Part shown: positions 41,813-51,326 of the stretch, in pieces
How the letters are laid out: every line of letters starts with the position of its first letter
How positions within the stretch are numbered: the first letter of the stretch is position 1
Assembly (NCBI GenBank): GCA_020633415.1
Contig: JACKDQ010000002.1
Coordinates: 620,001 to 684,000, forward strand
Direction: 5' to 3'
Length of the DNA: 64,000 nucleotides
Source: Deltaproteobacteria bacterium
GTDB taxonomy: Bacteria; Myxococcota_A; Polyangia; GCA-2747355
Notes under the pieces: model-generated
What the model saw: only the letters and a program-made list of their open reading frames with translations
Told to the model about the DNA's origin: nothing
The model's database searches: none
Program-made: the position numbers and the translations under genes

Positions 41813-44800
41813 GCGACTCAAGCGAACAGCGCGCGCCACTCGGCCTGTCTGGCCGAATCGCCGCGACATTCATCAACTCGAAACTTACGCCGTTGGTGAT
41901 CATCAGCACGGTGCTGCTCGGACTCGGCGCGGTGATGCTCTTGCCGCGCGAAGAGGAGCCGCAAATCAAAGTGCCGATGGTCGACGTGATCGTCGGCATG
42001 CCCGGGGCCTCTGCAAAAGAGGTCGAAGAGCGTGCCACGCGACCGATGGAAAAACTGCTCTGGGAGATCCAAGGCGTAGAGTACGTCTACTCGATCTCCC
42101 GTCCCGGTCAGGCTTTGGTGATCGTTCGCTTCCGGGTCGGCGAGGACATCGAGCGCAGTCTAGTCAAGCTCAACCAAAAGCTTCAGTCCAATTTCGATCG
42201 CATCCCCCACGGCGTAAGCAGTCCGCTGATCAAACCACGATCGATCGACGATGTGCCGGTGCTCGCCCTTACGCTCCACAGCAAACGCTACGACCACATC
42301 ACCTTGCGTCGCCTCGCCGCGCAGCTCGACGACACGGTCAAAACAGTACACAACGTCTCTGAGACCTTGCTGATCGGTGGCAGTCGTCGGCAAATTCGCG
42401 TGCTGATCGATCCCGCCAAATTGGCCGCGCGTGGGCTCAGCCCCGCCGGATTGATTCCAGTCATCATGCGTAGCAACCGGCAGTACCGTCTCGGCGGCCT
42501 GACTAGCAACAACCGCGAGATCTTGATCGAGACCGGCGCTTTCCTGCGCACAGCTACCGACGTTGGCGACGTCGTGATCGGTGCGGCCCGCGGCAAGCCG
42601 ATCTATCTGCGCGAGGTCGCGCAAATCGCTGACCATGGGGAGGAGCCGTCGCAGTATGTGCTGTTTGGCAAGGGGGCCGCTACAGCGGCGCGTCCGGGTG
42701 AGCAGCCAGCGGTTACCCTGACGATCGCTAAGCGTCAAGGCGCCAATGCCGTTCAAGTAGCCCACGAGGTCTTGGCAAAAGTCGAGGCGGTGAAGGGCCG
42801 TTTGATACCCAAGGATGTCGAAGTCACGGTGACCCGCCACTACGGCGAAACCGCCGCCGAGAAATCCAACGAGCTGCTATTTCACATGGCGATCGCGGTG
42901 GTCAGCGTGTCACTGCTGATCCTTTTCACACTCGGCCGCCGCGAATCGGGCATCGTCGCCATCGCCATTCCATCAACGCTGGCGATGACCCTACTGGTCT
43001 TTTACCTCTATGGATTTACGCTCAATCGAATCACACTGTTCGCGCTGATATTCTCGATCGGCATACTCGTCGACGACGCCATCGTCGTCGTCGAGAACAT
43101 CGTCCGCCATTTTCGTCTGCCCGAAAATCGCGGCCGCTCCCACGCTCGCGTCGCCAGCGAAGCTGTCAACGAGGTCGGCAACCCGACGATCCTCGCCACC
43201 TTCACCGTGATCTTCGCCGTCGTCCCGATGGCATTTGTCGGCGGGCTAATGGGTCCCTACATGCGACCGATCCCGATCGGCGCCAGCGCAGCGATGTTCT
43301 TCTCCTTGGCGATCGCCTTCGTCGTCACACCGTGGGCCGCGCTGCGTCTCCTGCGGCGAAGAAAAGGCGCTGGCCAGACCCACGCTGCAGCTGATGGTCA
43401 TGGCGCGGGAGAGGCAGAGGATCGCCTGACGCGCAGCTACCGCAGAATGATGGGCCCGCTGATCGCTAATGCGCGCACCCGCTGGATCTTCTTGATCGGC
43501 ACTACGCTTGCGCTGCTCTTGGCGATGGGCACAGTCGGCATCGGCTGGGTCAAGGTCAAGATGTTGCCCTTTGACAACAAAAGCGAGTTTCAGATGATCC
43601 TCAACATGCCGGAGGGAAGCTCGCTCGAACATACAACACGAGTCGCGCGCGAAATCGCCCATGCGGCCGCCAAGGCGCCCGAGGTCGACAACTATCAGAT
43701 CTATGCCGGCACGGCGGCGCCATTCAATTTCAACGGATTGGTACGCCACTACTTCATGCGCTCGGGCCCCAATGTCGCCGATATCCAAGTGAACCTCGTC
43801 GGCAAACACGATCGCTCCAAAAAGAGCCACGCGATCGTCAAACGCATTCGCCCTGCGGTTACGGCGATCGCCAAGAAGTATGGCGCTCGGCTAGCGCTCG
43901 CCGAAGTACCACCGGGTCCTCCGGTGTTGCAGACGCTGGTCGCGGAAGTCTACGGCCCGACCCGTGACGCCCGGCATGCGCTAGCCGAGCAGGTTCGTAA
44001 GATTTTCGCCGACACGCCCGGCGTCGTCGACGTCGACTGGTACATGGAGGCGCCGCAAATTAAGGCGCGTTACGTGATCGACAAAGAGAAGGCCGCGTTA
44101 CACGGAATCAGCGCACAAACGATCTCACAAACGCTGGCGATCGCGGTCAGCGGTCTGTCGATCGACTTGCTCCACGATCCCCAAGAAAAGGAAGATATCA
44201 ATCTGCTGCTCCAAGTGCCACGGCATCTGCGCACGCTGCCGGAAGACCTGCTGGGCCTGCGCGTCCGCGCTGGCGACGCCAATGCGCTAACCGAGCCACT
44301 CGGTCCGACCCCGCCGCTGGTACCGCTGCGCGAGCTGGTCCGCATCGAGCGCACCGAAATCGAGAAGACGCGTTATCGCAAGAATCTAATGCCGGTGACC
44401 TACGTGATCGGTGACGTGGCCGGCGAGATCGAGAGTCCGGCCTACGCAATCTTCGCCATGAACGAAAAGCTCGCCAAGCTCGATGGCACCAAGCTCGGTG
44501 GACCCAACAGTCAGATCAAGATTTTCAATGCTGAGCAGCCGAAGAGTGAGCAGGCACTTGCACTGAAGTGGGACGGCGAGTGGCAGATCACTCTCGAGGT
44601 ATTCCGCGACCTCGGCATGGCGTTCTTCGCGGTAATGGTGCTGATCTATATTCTGATGGTCGGCTGGTTCAAGTCTTTCGTTACGCCGATGATCGTCATG
44701 GCAGCGATCCCATTTTCGCTGGTCGGCATCCTTCCGGCACACGGGCTAATGCATGCATTCTTTACGGCGACCTCGATGATCGGCTTCATGGCCGGTGCGG

Positions 44801-45102
44801 GCATCGTCGTGCGCAACTCGATCATTTTGGTCGACTTCATCGAGCTCCGCCTGCAGCAGGGCATGCCGATCGCCCAAGCGGTCGTCGATGCCGGTGCGGT
44901 GCGCTTCCGTCCGATGATGCTCACCGCCATGGCGGTCGTCGTCGGCGCTGGCGTGATTCTCTTTGACCCGATCTTCGAGGGGCTAGCGATCGCTCTGATG
45001 GCGGGCGAGCTAGCGTCGCTGTTCATCAGCCGCATGGCAGTGCCGGTACTCTACTACATGTACTATAAGAACCGCTCGCCGTTCGCCCCGGAACCGCAGT
45101 AG
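41809..45102 (+). CDS. RND-family efflux pump (AcrB/MexB-like inner-membrane transporter)
   Basis: This 1097-residue protein has RND topology: a first TM segment (LTPLVIISTVLLGLGAVMLL), a large periplasmic loop, a bundle of six TM segments with the proton-relay pair Asp-Asp in SIGILVDDAIVVVENI (about 421-422), a second large loop and a second TM bundle ending near 1080. The second bundle carries ATSMIGFMAGAGIVVRNSIIL. The length is slightly longer than E. coli AcrB (1049), with extra residues between the halves (KGAGQTHAAADGHG, near 520-535). It overlaps the adaptor gene by 4 bp, so the pump, adaptor and TolC are coexpressed. The ArsR regulator suggests a metal, metalloid or oxidant signal, but sequence alone does not tell HAE from HME. 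Confidence 0.92.
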   Translation: MSDSSEQRAPLGLSGRIAATFINSKLTPLVIISTVLLGLGAVMLLPREEEPQIKVPMVDVIVGMPGASAKEVEERATRPMEKLLWEIQGVEYVYSISRPGQALVIVRFRVGEDIERSLVKLNQKLQSNFDRIPHGVSSPLIKPRSIDDVPVLALTLHSKRYDHITLRRLAAQLDDTVKTVHNVSETLLIGGSRRQIRVLIDPAKLAARGLSPAGLIPVIMRSNRQYRLGGLTSNNREILIETGAFLRTATDVGDVVIGAARGKPIYLREVAQIADHGEEPSQYVLFGKGAATAARPGEQPAVTLTIAKRQGANAVQVAHEVLAKVEAVKGRLIPKDVEVTVTRHYGETAAEKSNELLFHMAIAVVSVSLLILFTLGRRESGIVAIAIPSTLAMTLLVFYLYGFTLNRITLFALIFSIGILVDDAIVVVENIVRHFRLPENRGRSHARVASEAVNEVGNPTILATFTVIFAVVPMAFVGGLMGPYMRPIPIGASAAMFFSLAIAFVVTPWAALRLLRRRKGAGQTHAAADGHGAGEAEDRLTRSYRRMMGPLIANARTRWIFLIGTTLALLLAMGTVGIGWVKVKMLPFDNKSEFQMILNMPEGSSLEHTTRVAREIAHAAAKAPEVDNYQIYAGTAAPFNFNGLVRHYFMRSGPNVADIQVNLVGKHDRSKKSHAIVKRIRPAVTAIAKKYGARLALAEVPPGPPVLQTLVAEVYGPTRDARHALAEQVRKIFADTPGVVDVDWYMEAPQIKARYVIDKEKAALHGISAQTISQTLAIAVSGLSIDLLHDPQEKEDINLLLQVPRHLRTLPEDLLGLRVRAGDANALTEPLGPTPPLVPLRELVRIERTEIEKTRYRKNLMPVTYVIGDVAGEIESPAYAIFAMNEKLAKLDGTKLGGPNSQIKIFNAEQPKSEQALALKWDGEWQITLEVFRDLGMAFFAVMVLIYILMVGWFKSFVTPMIVMAAIPFSLVGILPAHGLMHAFFTATSMIGFMAGAGIVVRNSIILVDFIELRLQQGMPIAQAVVDAGAVRFRPMMLTAMAVVVGAGVILFDPIFEGLAIALMAGELASLFISRMAVPVLYYMYYKNRSPFAPEPQ

Positions 45103-45108
45103 CGCTCC

Positions 45109-45150
45109 AGATCCCGTGGCGGTGAAAAGTTGCTCACCCTCGCGGGATCT
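45109..45150. other. Intergenic hairpin between the RND pump and HDAC genes
   Basis: agatcccg (45109-45116) pairs with cgggatct (45143-45150); inside, ggtga (45121-45125) pairs with tcacc (45134-45138), separated by a 4-by-4 internal loop. No T run follows either side, so it is not a standard terminator; it may act in mRNA stability or partial termination. Confidence 0.5.
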
Positions 45151-45167
45151 GCGCTACGCTCTCGACG

Positions 45168-47051
45168 ATGCGTCGAGTGCCGACAGGTCTGCTGCAAAGC
45201 GCCAGCCTTTGGCTAACGCGAGCGCACCGCCTGCTCAGCGATGCTGGACTGCCACTGCGCCCACGGGCCAAGCTGATCTACCACGACGATTACCTTGGCT
45301 TCCCCGCCGAGTTCGGTGCGCGACGCAACTTCGATGTTCAGCGACCACGACGCATCATCGATAAGCTCCGTAAGGCCGGCGTGCTCTCGAGACGGCAGCT
45401 GCTTGCGCCGGCCTGCATCAGCCACGAGACGCTCAGCGCCGTTCACAGCACCAGCTATCTCGACCAACTCAAGCGGCCGGATTACCTTTACAAACTCTTG
45501 CACGTCTCGGCGGATCCGCTGCAGATCGACGATCCACTGCTGCCCTTCTTGCGTCAGTGCGGTGGCACGGTGTTGGCAGCGCAGCAAGCCCTGGACACCA
45601 ACCGTCCAGCGATCAATCTGGGCGGCGGCTTCCACCATGCTCAGCGCGATCGCGGCGAAGGTTTCTGTCCGATCAATGACATCGCGGTGGCGATTGTCGA
45701 GATGCGTCGGCGCAGGCTGGCCGACCGTGCATTGGTAATCGATCTCGACTACCACCACGGCAATGGTACCGCGGCGATCTTCGCCGACGATGAGCGTACG
45801 TTTACCTGCTCGATCCATGGTCAAGCCTGGGCCGACTCACCGGACAAACAGCACAACCTCGACATCGTCTTGCCCGGCGAAACCAACGATCAGCGCTACC
45901 TCGCGACGCTCGCCCCAGCGCTGGAGTCGATCCTCAAGCGCTTCCGCCCCGATCTCGCGATCTACGTCGCTGGGGCCGATCCACACATTGACGACGCGTT
46001 TGGAAACTTCGCACTGAGCTCAGCAGGACTGCTGGCGCGCGACCTGATGGTGCACGCGGCGCTCAGCAAACGCCGCATTCCGCTCTGCGTCGTGCTCGCT
46101 GGCGGCTACGGGCCACTAGCCTGGACCGTGCCGTACAACTTCATCTTTAGCTTGCTGACCGGGCACGAGATCGCGCCGAGCTATCAGCCCGACAATATTG
46201 CCGCCAGCTTTGATCGCACATATCAGCATCTATCGCCGCAGCAGCTTACCCGGCAGGACGATGTCGAGCTCAACGATGACGATGGTTCGCTTGCCGGTGA
46301 CCTGAAGGAACGCAGCAGCCAGCGCTTTCTCGGCTACTACACCCGCGAGGGCATCGAGCTGGCGCTCGAGCGTTACGGCTTTTTGGAACTCGTGCGCGAA
46401 CGCGGCTTCGATGAGCTGCGGATAGCGATCGACGTTAGCGATCCGAGCAAGCAGGCGCTACGCGTCTACGACCGGCAAATACACCAGGACCATCTGCTGG
46501 TCGAACTGGTTACCGCACTCACCGATCTATCTTTGCCCACCGGTGATTCGCGATTCCGCATGCTCCACATCCACTGGCTGTGTATGCAAAACCCTCGCGC
46601 CGAGTTCTCGCTCGATCGACCGCCGCTGCCCGGGCAACACTTCCCCGGTCTGGGACTCGGCCGCTGGGTCGTCGAACTGTTGCGGCTGATGGCAGCGCGC
46701 TTGGAGTGCGACGGCTTGATGAACAGCCCGGACCATTTTCACAACGCCGCGCTCTACAGCAAGTACGGTTGGCGATACCTCGACCCACAGGCTGAAGCGC
46801 AGTTCGCGGCGCTAACCGAAACTTTGGGCGATACGCCGCTGGTCGAAGCGGCGCAGCTGATCGAGAACCAGCACCTGATCGATCAATCCGGTCAACCGCT
46901 TGTCTGGCGCGGACAGGAGCAGGTGCTCTCGCTCAATACGCAAATCGATCAGTACTTCGCCAGCCCTGACTATCGCGCTGCCTACCAGCGAGCGCGTAAG
47001 GCCCTGCACTTTCGACTGCGTCTCTCCCCGAGCAGCGACGATCGATCGTAG
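45168..47051 (+). CDS. HDAC-family deacetylase fused to a GNAT-like C-terminal domain
   Basis: This 627-residue protein has an arginase/deacetylase-fold HDAC domain at about 35-335. Active-site residues are complete: His156-His157 in GGGFHHAQRDRGEGF, zinc ligands Asp194 and His196 in IDLDYHHGNG and Asp271 in GADPHID, and the catalytic Tyr314 in AGGYG. After a linker, residues about 410-560 have a different fold. That region reads like an acetyltransferase core: RMLHIHWLCMQNPR (beta4), PGLGLGRWVVELL (phosphate-loop-like), then DHFHNAALYSKYGWRYLDP (Asn/Tyr block). Family HDACs remove acetyl groups from proteins, polyamines or small molecules. A deacetylase and acetyltransferase-like module in one chain would be unusual. 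The C-terminal call is my inference from motif order. Confidence 0.82.
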   Translation: MRRVPTGLLQSASLWLTRAHRLLSDAGLPLRPRAKLIYHDDYLGFPAEFGARRNFDVQRPRRIIDKLRKAGVLSRRQLLAPACISHETLSAVHSTSYLDQLKRPDYLYKLLHVSADPLQIDDPLLPFLRQCGGTVLAAQQALDTNRPAINLGGGFHHAQRDRGEGFCPINDIAVAIVEMRRRRLADRALVIDLDYHHGNGTAAIFADDERTFTCSIHGQAWADSPDKQHNLDIVLPGETNDQRYLATLAPALESILKRFRPDLAIYVAGADPHIDDAFGNFALSSAGLLARDLMVHAALSKRRIPLCVVLAGGYGPLAWTVPYNFIFSLLTGHEIAPSYQPDNIAASFDRTYQHLSPQQLTRQDDVELNDDDGSLAGDLKERSSQRFLGYYTREGIELALERYGFLELVRERGFDELRIAIDVSDPSKQALRVYDRQIHQDHLLVELVTALTDLSLPTGDSRFRMLHIHWLCMQNPRAEFSLDRPPLPGQHFPGLGLGRWVVELLRLMAARLECDGLMNSPDHFHNAALYSKYGWRYLDPQAEAQFAALTETLGDTPLVEAAQLIENQHLIDQSGQPLVWRGQEQVLSLNTQIDQYFASPDYRAAYQRARKALHFRLRLSPSSDDRS

Positions 47052-47280
47052 CGCTCGCGCCGAGCGAAACGCTGCCCGAGTAGCAGGCAAATGATGGCGG
47101 GGGCTAGGGCGACGGCAACTGCGGTCGTTCAACCCTCGCCGGGGGCAAATCGCCCACGAGCTGGCCATCGTGCTTGCCGCCTGACAGCCGCCGACCTTGG
47201 CAACCACCGGCAATCATTGGGCTGCAATAGCCGCCAGCGACAAGCCGCTTGGCATTGATGCTGCAAACTAGTCGTCGGGT

Positions 47281-48354
47281 ATGAGAAACCCATCCGCGAA
47301 ATATCTGCCTTGCCTGCTCATGCAGCTAACATGTTTCTCCTCGCTGCTGATCGTCGCATGCGGTGAAGTCGGCGACGGAGCACCCGTTGGCCCTGCCCCG
47401 GCGAAGGGCGAAGTGCCGCTGCTGATCGGCGGACTAGCTGCAAAAGAAGGGCAGTTTCCCGCGGCACTCTGGATGCCCGACCCAGGTTGCTCGGGCACCG
47501 GCGTGGGCGAGCACCTGATCTTGACCGCTGCCCACTGCGTGGTCGAGTACGGTGATCACCAGCCGATCTATCAGTTTGCGCCCGGCGACAAGCTAATCGT
47601 CACCACCCAGCTGGCGGCTCACTGGCTGGATACAGACATCCCAACCCCACTGGCAATTGCCGACGACCAGCAGCGCACCCTGGCCGCCAAGACCGGCTAC
47701 GTGTTGCTGGAAGTCGCCGAAGTGCTGGTCGGACCGTGGTACGACGACGGCTCGCGCTGGCGACGCGATGAAGATGTCGCTTTGATCCGAACAAAAGAAC
47801 GCGTACCAACCGCCAGCTATGCGCACGTGCAGGGCGCGACAGTGCCGACCGGCACCGCCATCGTGCAAACCGGCTACGGCGGAGCGAACTATTCCGGAAA
47901 CCCAGAAACCGACATGAAGGGGCAGCCCCTAGAGTATCGTAAAGAAGGCGATCGCTACGTTGCCTACACGCGACTGCGCTACCTGATCACTCACGCGATC
48001 GCCTTCCCGGACATCTCGCTGATCGATGCAGCCGATCTCGAGCAAACCCCGCAACAGCAAGGGGCGCCTTGCGTGGCCGATGGTGCTTGCGTCGCCACAC
48101 CAGGTCCAGCGTTGGGACGACTGGACGACAAGAACGCCCAGATCTCCGCGGCGGCCAGCGGTGACTCGGGCAGCGGGCTGTATCTCGTCGAAACCGACGA
48201 CATCTACCGCACGATCGTCGGGGTGCAATCGCACATGGTCTTTGGCAAAAGCCTCTACCGCAACGTGGCCAACATCAACGGCGCGGTCTCGCGCGCGTCG
48301 CGTCACCAAGTTGGCGCCTGGTTGGCTAAGCAAGGGGTCGCGGTTTCGCCTTGA
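47281..48354 (+). CDS. Trypsin-like (S1) serine protease, lipoprotein
   Basis: This 357-residue protein begins with a lipoprotein signal (LLIVAC, Cys27). The S1 catalytic triad is complete: His85 in LTAAHC, Asp165 in DEDVALIRT and Ser296 in SGDSGSGLY. The Gly before the first strand (LLIGG near 48) resembles the activation site after pro-peptide cleavage. Cys pairs outside the core (for example CVADGAC near 264-270) could form disulphides. It would be anchored to the outer or inner membrane, facing the periplasm or medium. No ribosome site is obvious before the ATG at 47281. The gene is alone and converges on the M81 gene with about 58 bp between. Specificity is not predictable. Confidence 0.87.
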   Translation: MRNPSAKYLPCLLMQLTCFSSLLIVACGEVGDGAPVGPAPAKGEVPLLIGGLAAKEGQFPAALWMPDPGCSGTGVGEHLILTAAHCVVEYGDHQPIYQFAPGDKLIVTTQLAAHWLDTDIPTPLAIADDQQRTLAAKTGYVLLEVAEVLVGPWYDDGSRWRRDEDVALIRTKERVPTASYAHVQGATVPTGTAIVQTGYGGANYSGNPETDMKGQPLEYRKEGDRYVAYTRLRYLITHAIAFPDISLIDAADLEQTPQQQGAPCVADGACVATPGPALGRLDDKNAQISAAASGDSGSGLYLVETDDIYRTIVGVQSHMVFGKSLYRNVANINGAVSRASRHQVGAWLAKQGVAVSP

Positions 48355-48412
48355 CCGCTGCCGCGAACGGCTCGACGTAATCGAGGCAACGCGCCAAACA
48401 GCGCTGAGCGCT

Positions 48413-49939
48413 TCAAGCCAGTTTACGCAAGCGCTTGTCCGCGGCTCGCCAATCGCTGATCGTTTGATCGAGTGGATAGCTTGGCACGGCGAGTTGTACA
48501 CCGCGCAGGTGATCGAGCGACGTCGCGCCCGCCCCATCGAAGGGAACATGTCGCAGGGCGGTCTTCCACCAATAGACACGGTAGTGAAACAATGACTTCT
48601 GAATCACCACATCAGCGCGCTTGGGGTCGAGACCCACATCGGAGAAGAACGTCGGGTTGATCGTCATCGGCGGCTTCTCGGTGATCACCAGTTTAACCTC
48701 GCCACACGCCACGGTCACTGTCGCGCCAAACTTCGTATCGTGCACACCGAGCAAGCGGCCCTCGATCGTCACTGGGCGATGTCGATCGGGATCGATCGAG
48801 CCCCCAACGGCGCGGCTTACTGCGGAGCCCGGTGCTAAGGCGCTGAGCGCAACAGCAGCCTGCGGATCACACAGCGGAATGTAGGTCGTCATCTTCGGCG
48901 GTGAAGCGATCAGCTCGGCGAGCATCGTCGTGCTCGCGCCCGTACCGCCGGCCGGCGGCACATCGGCAACGTCGATCAGCGCCACGTGCCCAGCCTTACG
49001 CGCCCACTTAGCGGCCCGCGCCTTTTCGATCGCCTCGCGCGGCGTATATAAGGTAGGCAGCGGCACGTCGCGCACCTGCCAAATCATCTCAGCCAATCGC
49101 TCGGCCAAACGCTCGGCGAGCACTTGATCGTTGTCGGTGAGTACATCGACCGCCCAACCCAGGTCGCTGGCGTCACTCCAGGGATGGCACATGTAGAGCG
49201 ACACGTAGCGCACGCGCGGCAGCCGTTCAAACAGCCGCGCCATCAGGAAGATGCGCCGCATCGGCGCGAGGAAATCGATACCGGCGCCACCGCCCAGCAC
49301 CAGCGGCAGCTTGCGCCAAGCGCGGGTCGGCCGAAATTTGCTGCGCAGCCTGGCGATCAGCAGCTCGGCGGTGCGCTGACCGACGCGATACATGTCGCGA
49401 TGAGGATTGGTCCGCAATGCACAGCTGATCGTCGCCAGATCAGCTTTGGCCGGGGTAAAATTGGCATGGAGGTCATAGCAAACCGCGATCGGCAACTCGG
49501 CGCCGACGCGTGCGCGGATCGCCTTGAGCAGTTGACCTTCGGCGTCTTCAGTCGCACCCGCAATGCGCATCGCCCCATGTAGCGACAAGAAGAGCCCGTC
49601 GATCGGTCCGGCAGTCGAAAGCCGTTTGAGCAGCTCAGCCTGCAGGTCGGCGAAGGCCTCGGGCGCAACCTGCCCCGAGGGCAGCGCCGCGATCGAACAG
49701 AGCGGTACTGCCTCAACTGCACCGTCACGCTCGGCAGCACGCAGGAAGCCCGAAAGCTCAGCTCGTTTGACATAGCCCGGGATCTCCACACCGCGGCGAC
49801 CACAGGCAGCGAGCAGCGCATCGTCGCTGATCCAATGGGCGCGTCGAAAATCATCGATGGTCGTGGCCAGCGGTGAGAAGGCATTGCTCTCCTGAAAGAT
49901 CCGCCCAAACGCGATCCGCAGCGGCCGTCGGCGCCCCAT
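48413..49939 (-). CDS. M81-family metallopeptidase (MlrC-like)
   Basis: The start is ATG 49939 (MGRRRPLRIAFGRIFQESNA) with AAGGGG about 8 bases upstream; the frame back to 50233 is shadow across the upstream gene. The 508-residue product has the family pattern: SLHGAMRIAG near 120, YDLHANFTP near 157 and NPHRDMY near 180, the last three carrying the zinc ligands. The C-terminal half has GGTGAST and a GEVKLVITEKP beta-rich domain. MlrC-type enzymes cleave linear peptides of cyclic toxins such as microcystin, but most family members have no known substrate. It sits 22 bp after the Cu/Zn permease stop on the same strand, so they are probably one operon; no functional link is known. Confidence 0.85.
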   Translation of the reverse strand: MGRRRPLRIAFGRIFQESNAFSPLATTIDDFRRAHWISDDALLAACGRRGVEIPGYVKRAELSGFLRAAERDGAVEAVPLCSIAALPSGQVAPEAFADLQAELLKRLSTAGPIDGLFLSLHGAMRIAGATEDAEGQLLKAIRARVGAELPIAVCYDLHANFTPAKADLATISCALRTNPHRDMYRVGQRTAELLIARLRSKFRPTRAWRKLPLVLGGGAGIDFLAPMRRIFLMARLFERLPRVRYVSLYMCHPWSDASDLGWAVDVLTDNDQVLAERLAERLAEMIWQVRDVPLPTLYTPREAIEKARAAKWARKAGHVALIDVADVPPAGGTGASTTMLAELIASPPKMTTYIPLCDPQAAVALSALAPGSAVSRAVGGSIDPDRHRPVTIEGRLLGVHDTKFGATVTVACGEVKLVITEKPPMTINPTFFSDVGLDPKRADVVIQKSLFHYRVYWWKTALRHVPFDGAGATSLDHLRGVQLAVPSYPLDQTISDWRAADKRLRKLA

Positions 49940-49961
49940 GATATTTCCCCTTGCAGCGTCG

Positions 49962-51185
49962 CTACGAACGCACCGAAAAACCAGCGGCTTCGATCGCCTC
50001 GCGCAGTTGCTGATCACCGATCGAACCGCGGACCACCGCGTAACCGGTGCCGACTTGGTCGGCATCGGGGCGAACATCAGCACTCTCGACCCCCTGCGTT
50101 TCATAGAGTGCAGATTGCAGACGCTTTGCGCAGCTGCCGCAGTTGACACCCGCAACAACGAGCTCCCGCTGCTCGTTTGCCGACGATCGGCGCAACGCGC
50201 CGCGTAGCCAGGCGCGCAGATCCGCAGCCGCAAACCAGGCGACCATCAGCCCGAGCAGCGCACCGGCGGCAAGTTGCCACCAGGCACCGTGCGCGTGATG
50301 CGCAGCCGCGCTGGCCCGCGCAGCGCTGGCTGTCGGAACGACGAAGTCGAACAGCAAGGACAGCGAAACGCTACCGACCACGATCGTCCCCAGATAGATC
50401 GCCAGCACCCGCCCGCCCAGGGCCCGATAGACTGCACCGACGGTCGCAAGGTTACTCGCCGGCCCGGCCATCAAAAAGACCAACGCAGCGCCCGGTGACA
50501 GTCCCATTGTCAGCAGAGCCGCAGCGATCGGCACTGAAGCCGTCGCGCAAACGTAAAGCGGCAGCGCGATCAGCAACATCGTCAACGCCGAGAGCACCGG
50601 AGAGCTCTGAGCGAAGCCAGCGAAGCTGCCAGCCGGCACCCACGTGGAGATCGCCGCCGACACCGCGATGCCCAGCACGAGCCAGCGCCAGATCGAGCGC
50701 AGAATCTCTAGCGCGTGTGAGAGCAACGCATCAAGACCTCGGGGTTGCGAACTTGACGAAAGCGCCTCAGGCGCCGGCGACAACGCCTCGGTCGAGACAG
50801 CGGCGCCGGTTAGCCAGCCGCCGACGAGCCCCATCGTCAGCGCACTGGCAACTTTGAACAGCGCAAAGGGCCAACCGAGCATCGAAGCGGAGACCAGGAT
50901 CGAATCCACACCGGTCTGCGGCGTGCTGATCAGAAAACCAACCACGGCTCCCGCACTTGCCCCATCGCGGCGCAGGCCGATCGCTGCCGGAATCACGCCA
51001 CACGAGCAAAGCGGCAGGGGTGTGCCGAGGGCGACGGCCGCCACGACACCACCTCGGCCACGCAAGTGGCGCGAGACAAAGTCCGCCGGCAACGCGACAT
51101 GAAGCACGCCAGCGATCAACATTCCAAGGAGCAGCCAGGGGGCCAACTCGGTCGTCACCGACCAGATTTGTGCGAGAAATTCCAT
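49962..51185 (-). CDS. SO_0444-type Cu/Zn efflux permease with C-terminal HMA domain
   Basis: This 407-residue protein has about eight to ten hydrophobic helices. The first half has TPLPLCSCGV near 55, the Cys pair typical of the DUF318/permease family. A second half-bundle includes TMLLIALPLYVCATASVP. The final 70 residues are a heavy-metal-associated domain with GVNCGSCAKRL, a CxxC metal site. Related SO_0444-type proteins export Cu or Zn from the cytosol. The HMA domain at the C-terminus would capture the metal from chaperones. The start codon at 51185 has weak ribosome signals. It is first in a two-gene unit with the M81 gene. The substrate is inferred from the family, not proven here. 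Confidence 0.83.
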   Translation of the reverse strand: MEFLAQIWSVTTELAPWLLLGMLIAGVLHVALPADFVSRHLRGRGGVVAAVALGTPLPLCSCGVIPAAIGLRRDGASAGAVVGFLISTPQTGVDSILVSASMLGWPFALFKVASALTMGLVGGWLTGAAVSTEALSPAPEALSSSSQPRGLDALLSHALEILRSIWRWLVLGIAVSAAISTWVPAGSFAGFAQSSPVLSALTMLLIALPLYVCATASVPIAAALLTMGLSPGAALVFLMAGPASNLATVGAVYRALGGRVLAIYLGTIVVGSVSLSLLFDFVVPTASAARASAAAHHAHGAWWQLAAGALLGLMVAWFAAADLRAWLRGALRRSSANEQRELVVAGVNCGSCAKRLQSALYETQGVESADVRPDADQVGTGYAVVRGSIGDQQLREAIEAAGFSVRS

Positions 51186-51326
51186 CCGTCCATCCGTCTA
51201 ACCTGCGCGTTTAGTCTACTCAACTGGCATCGTGCGGCAAGCCAAGCCTGACGTTTTTTTATGTTGCATTCAAGGCAGTTACGCGCAAATCTGCCGCCCG
51301 AAGAATTCACGCCGAGGAGACGGAAT

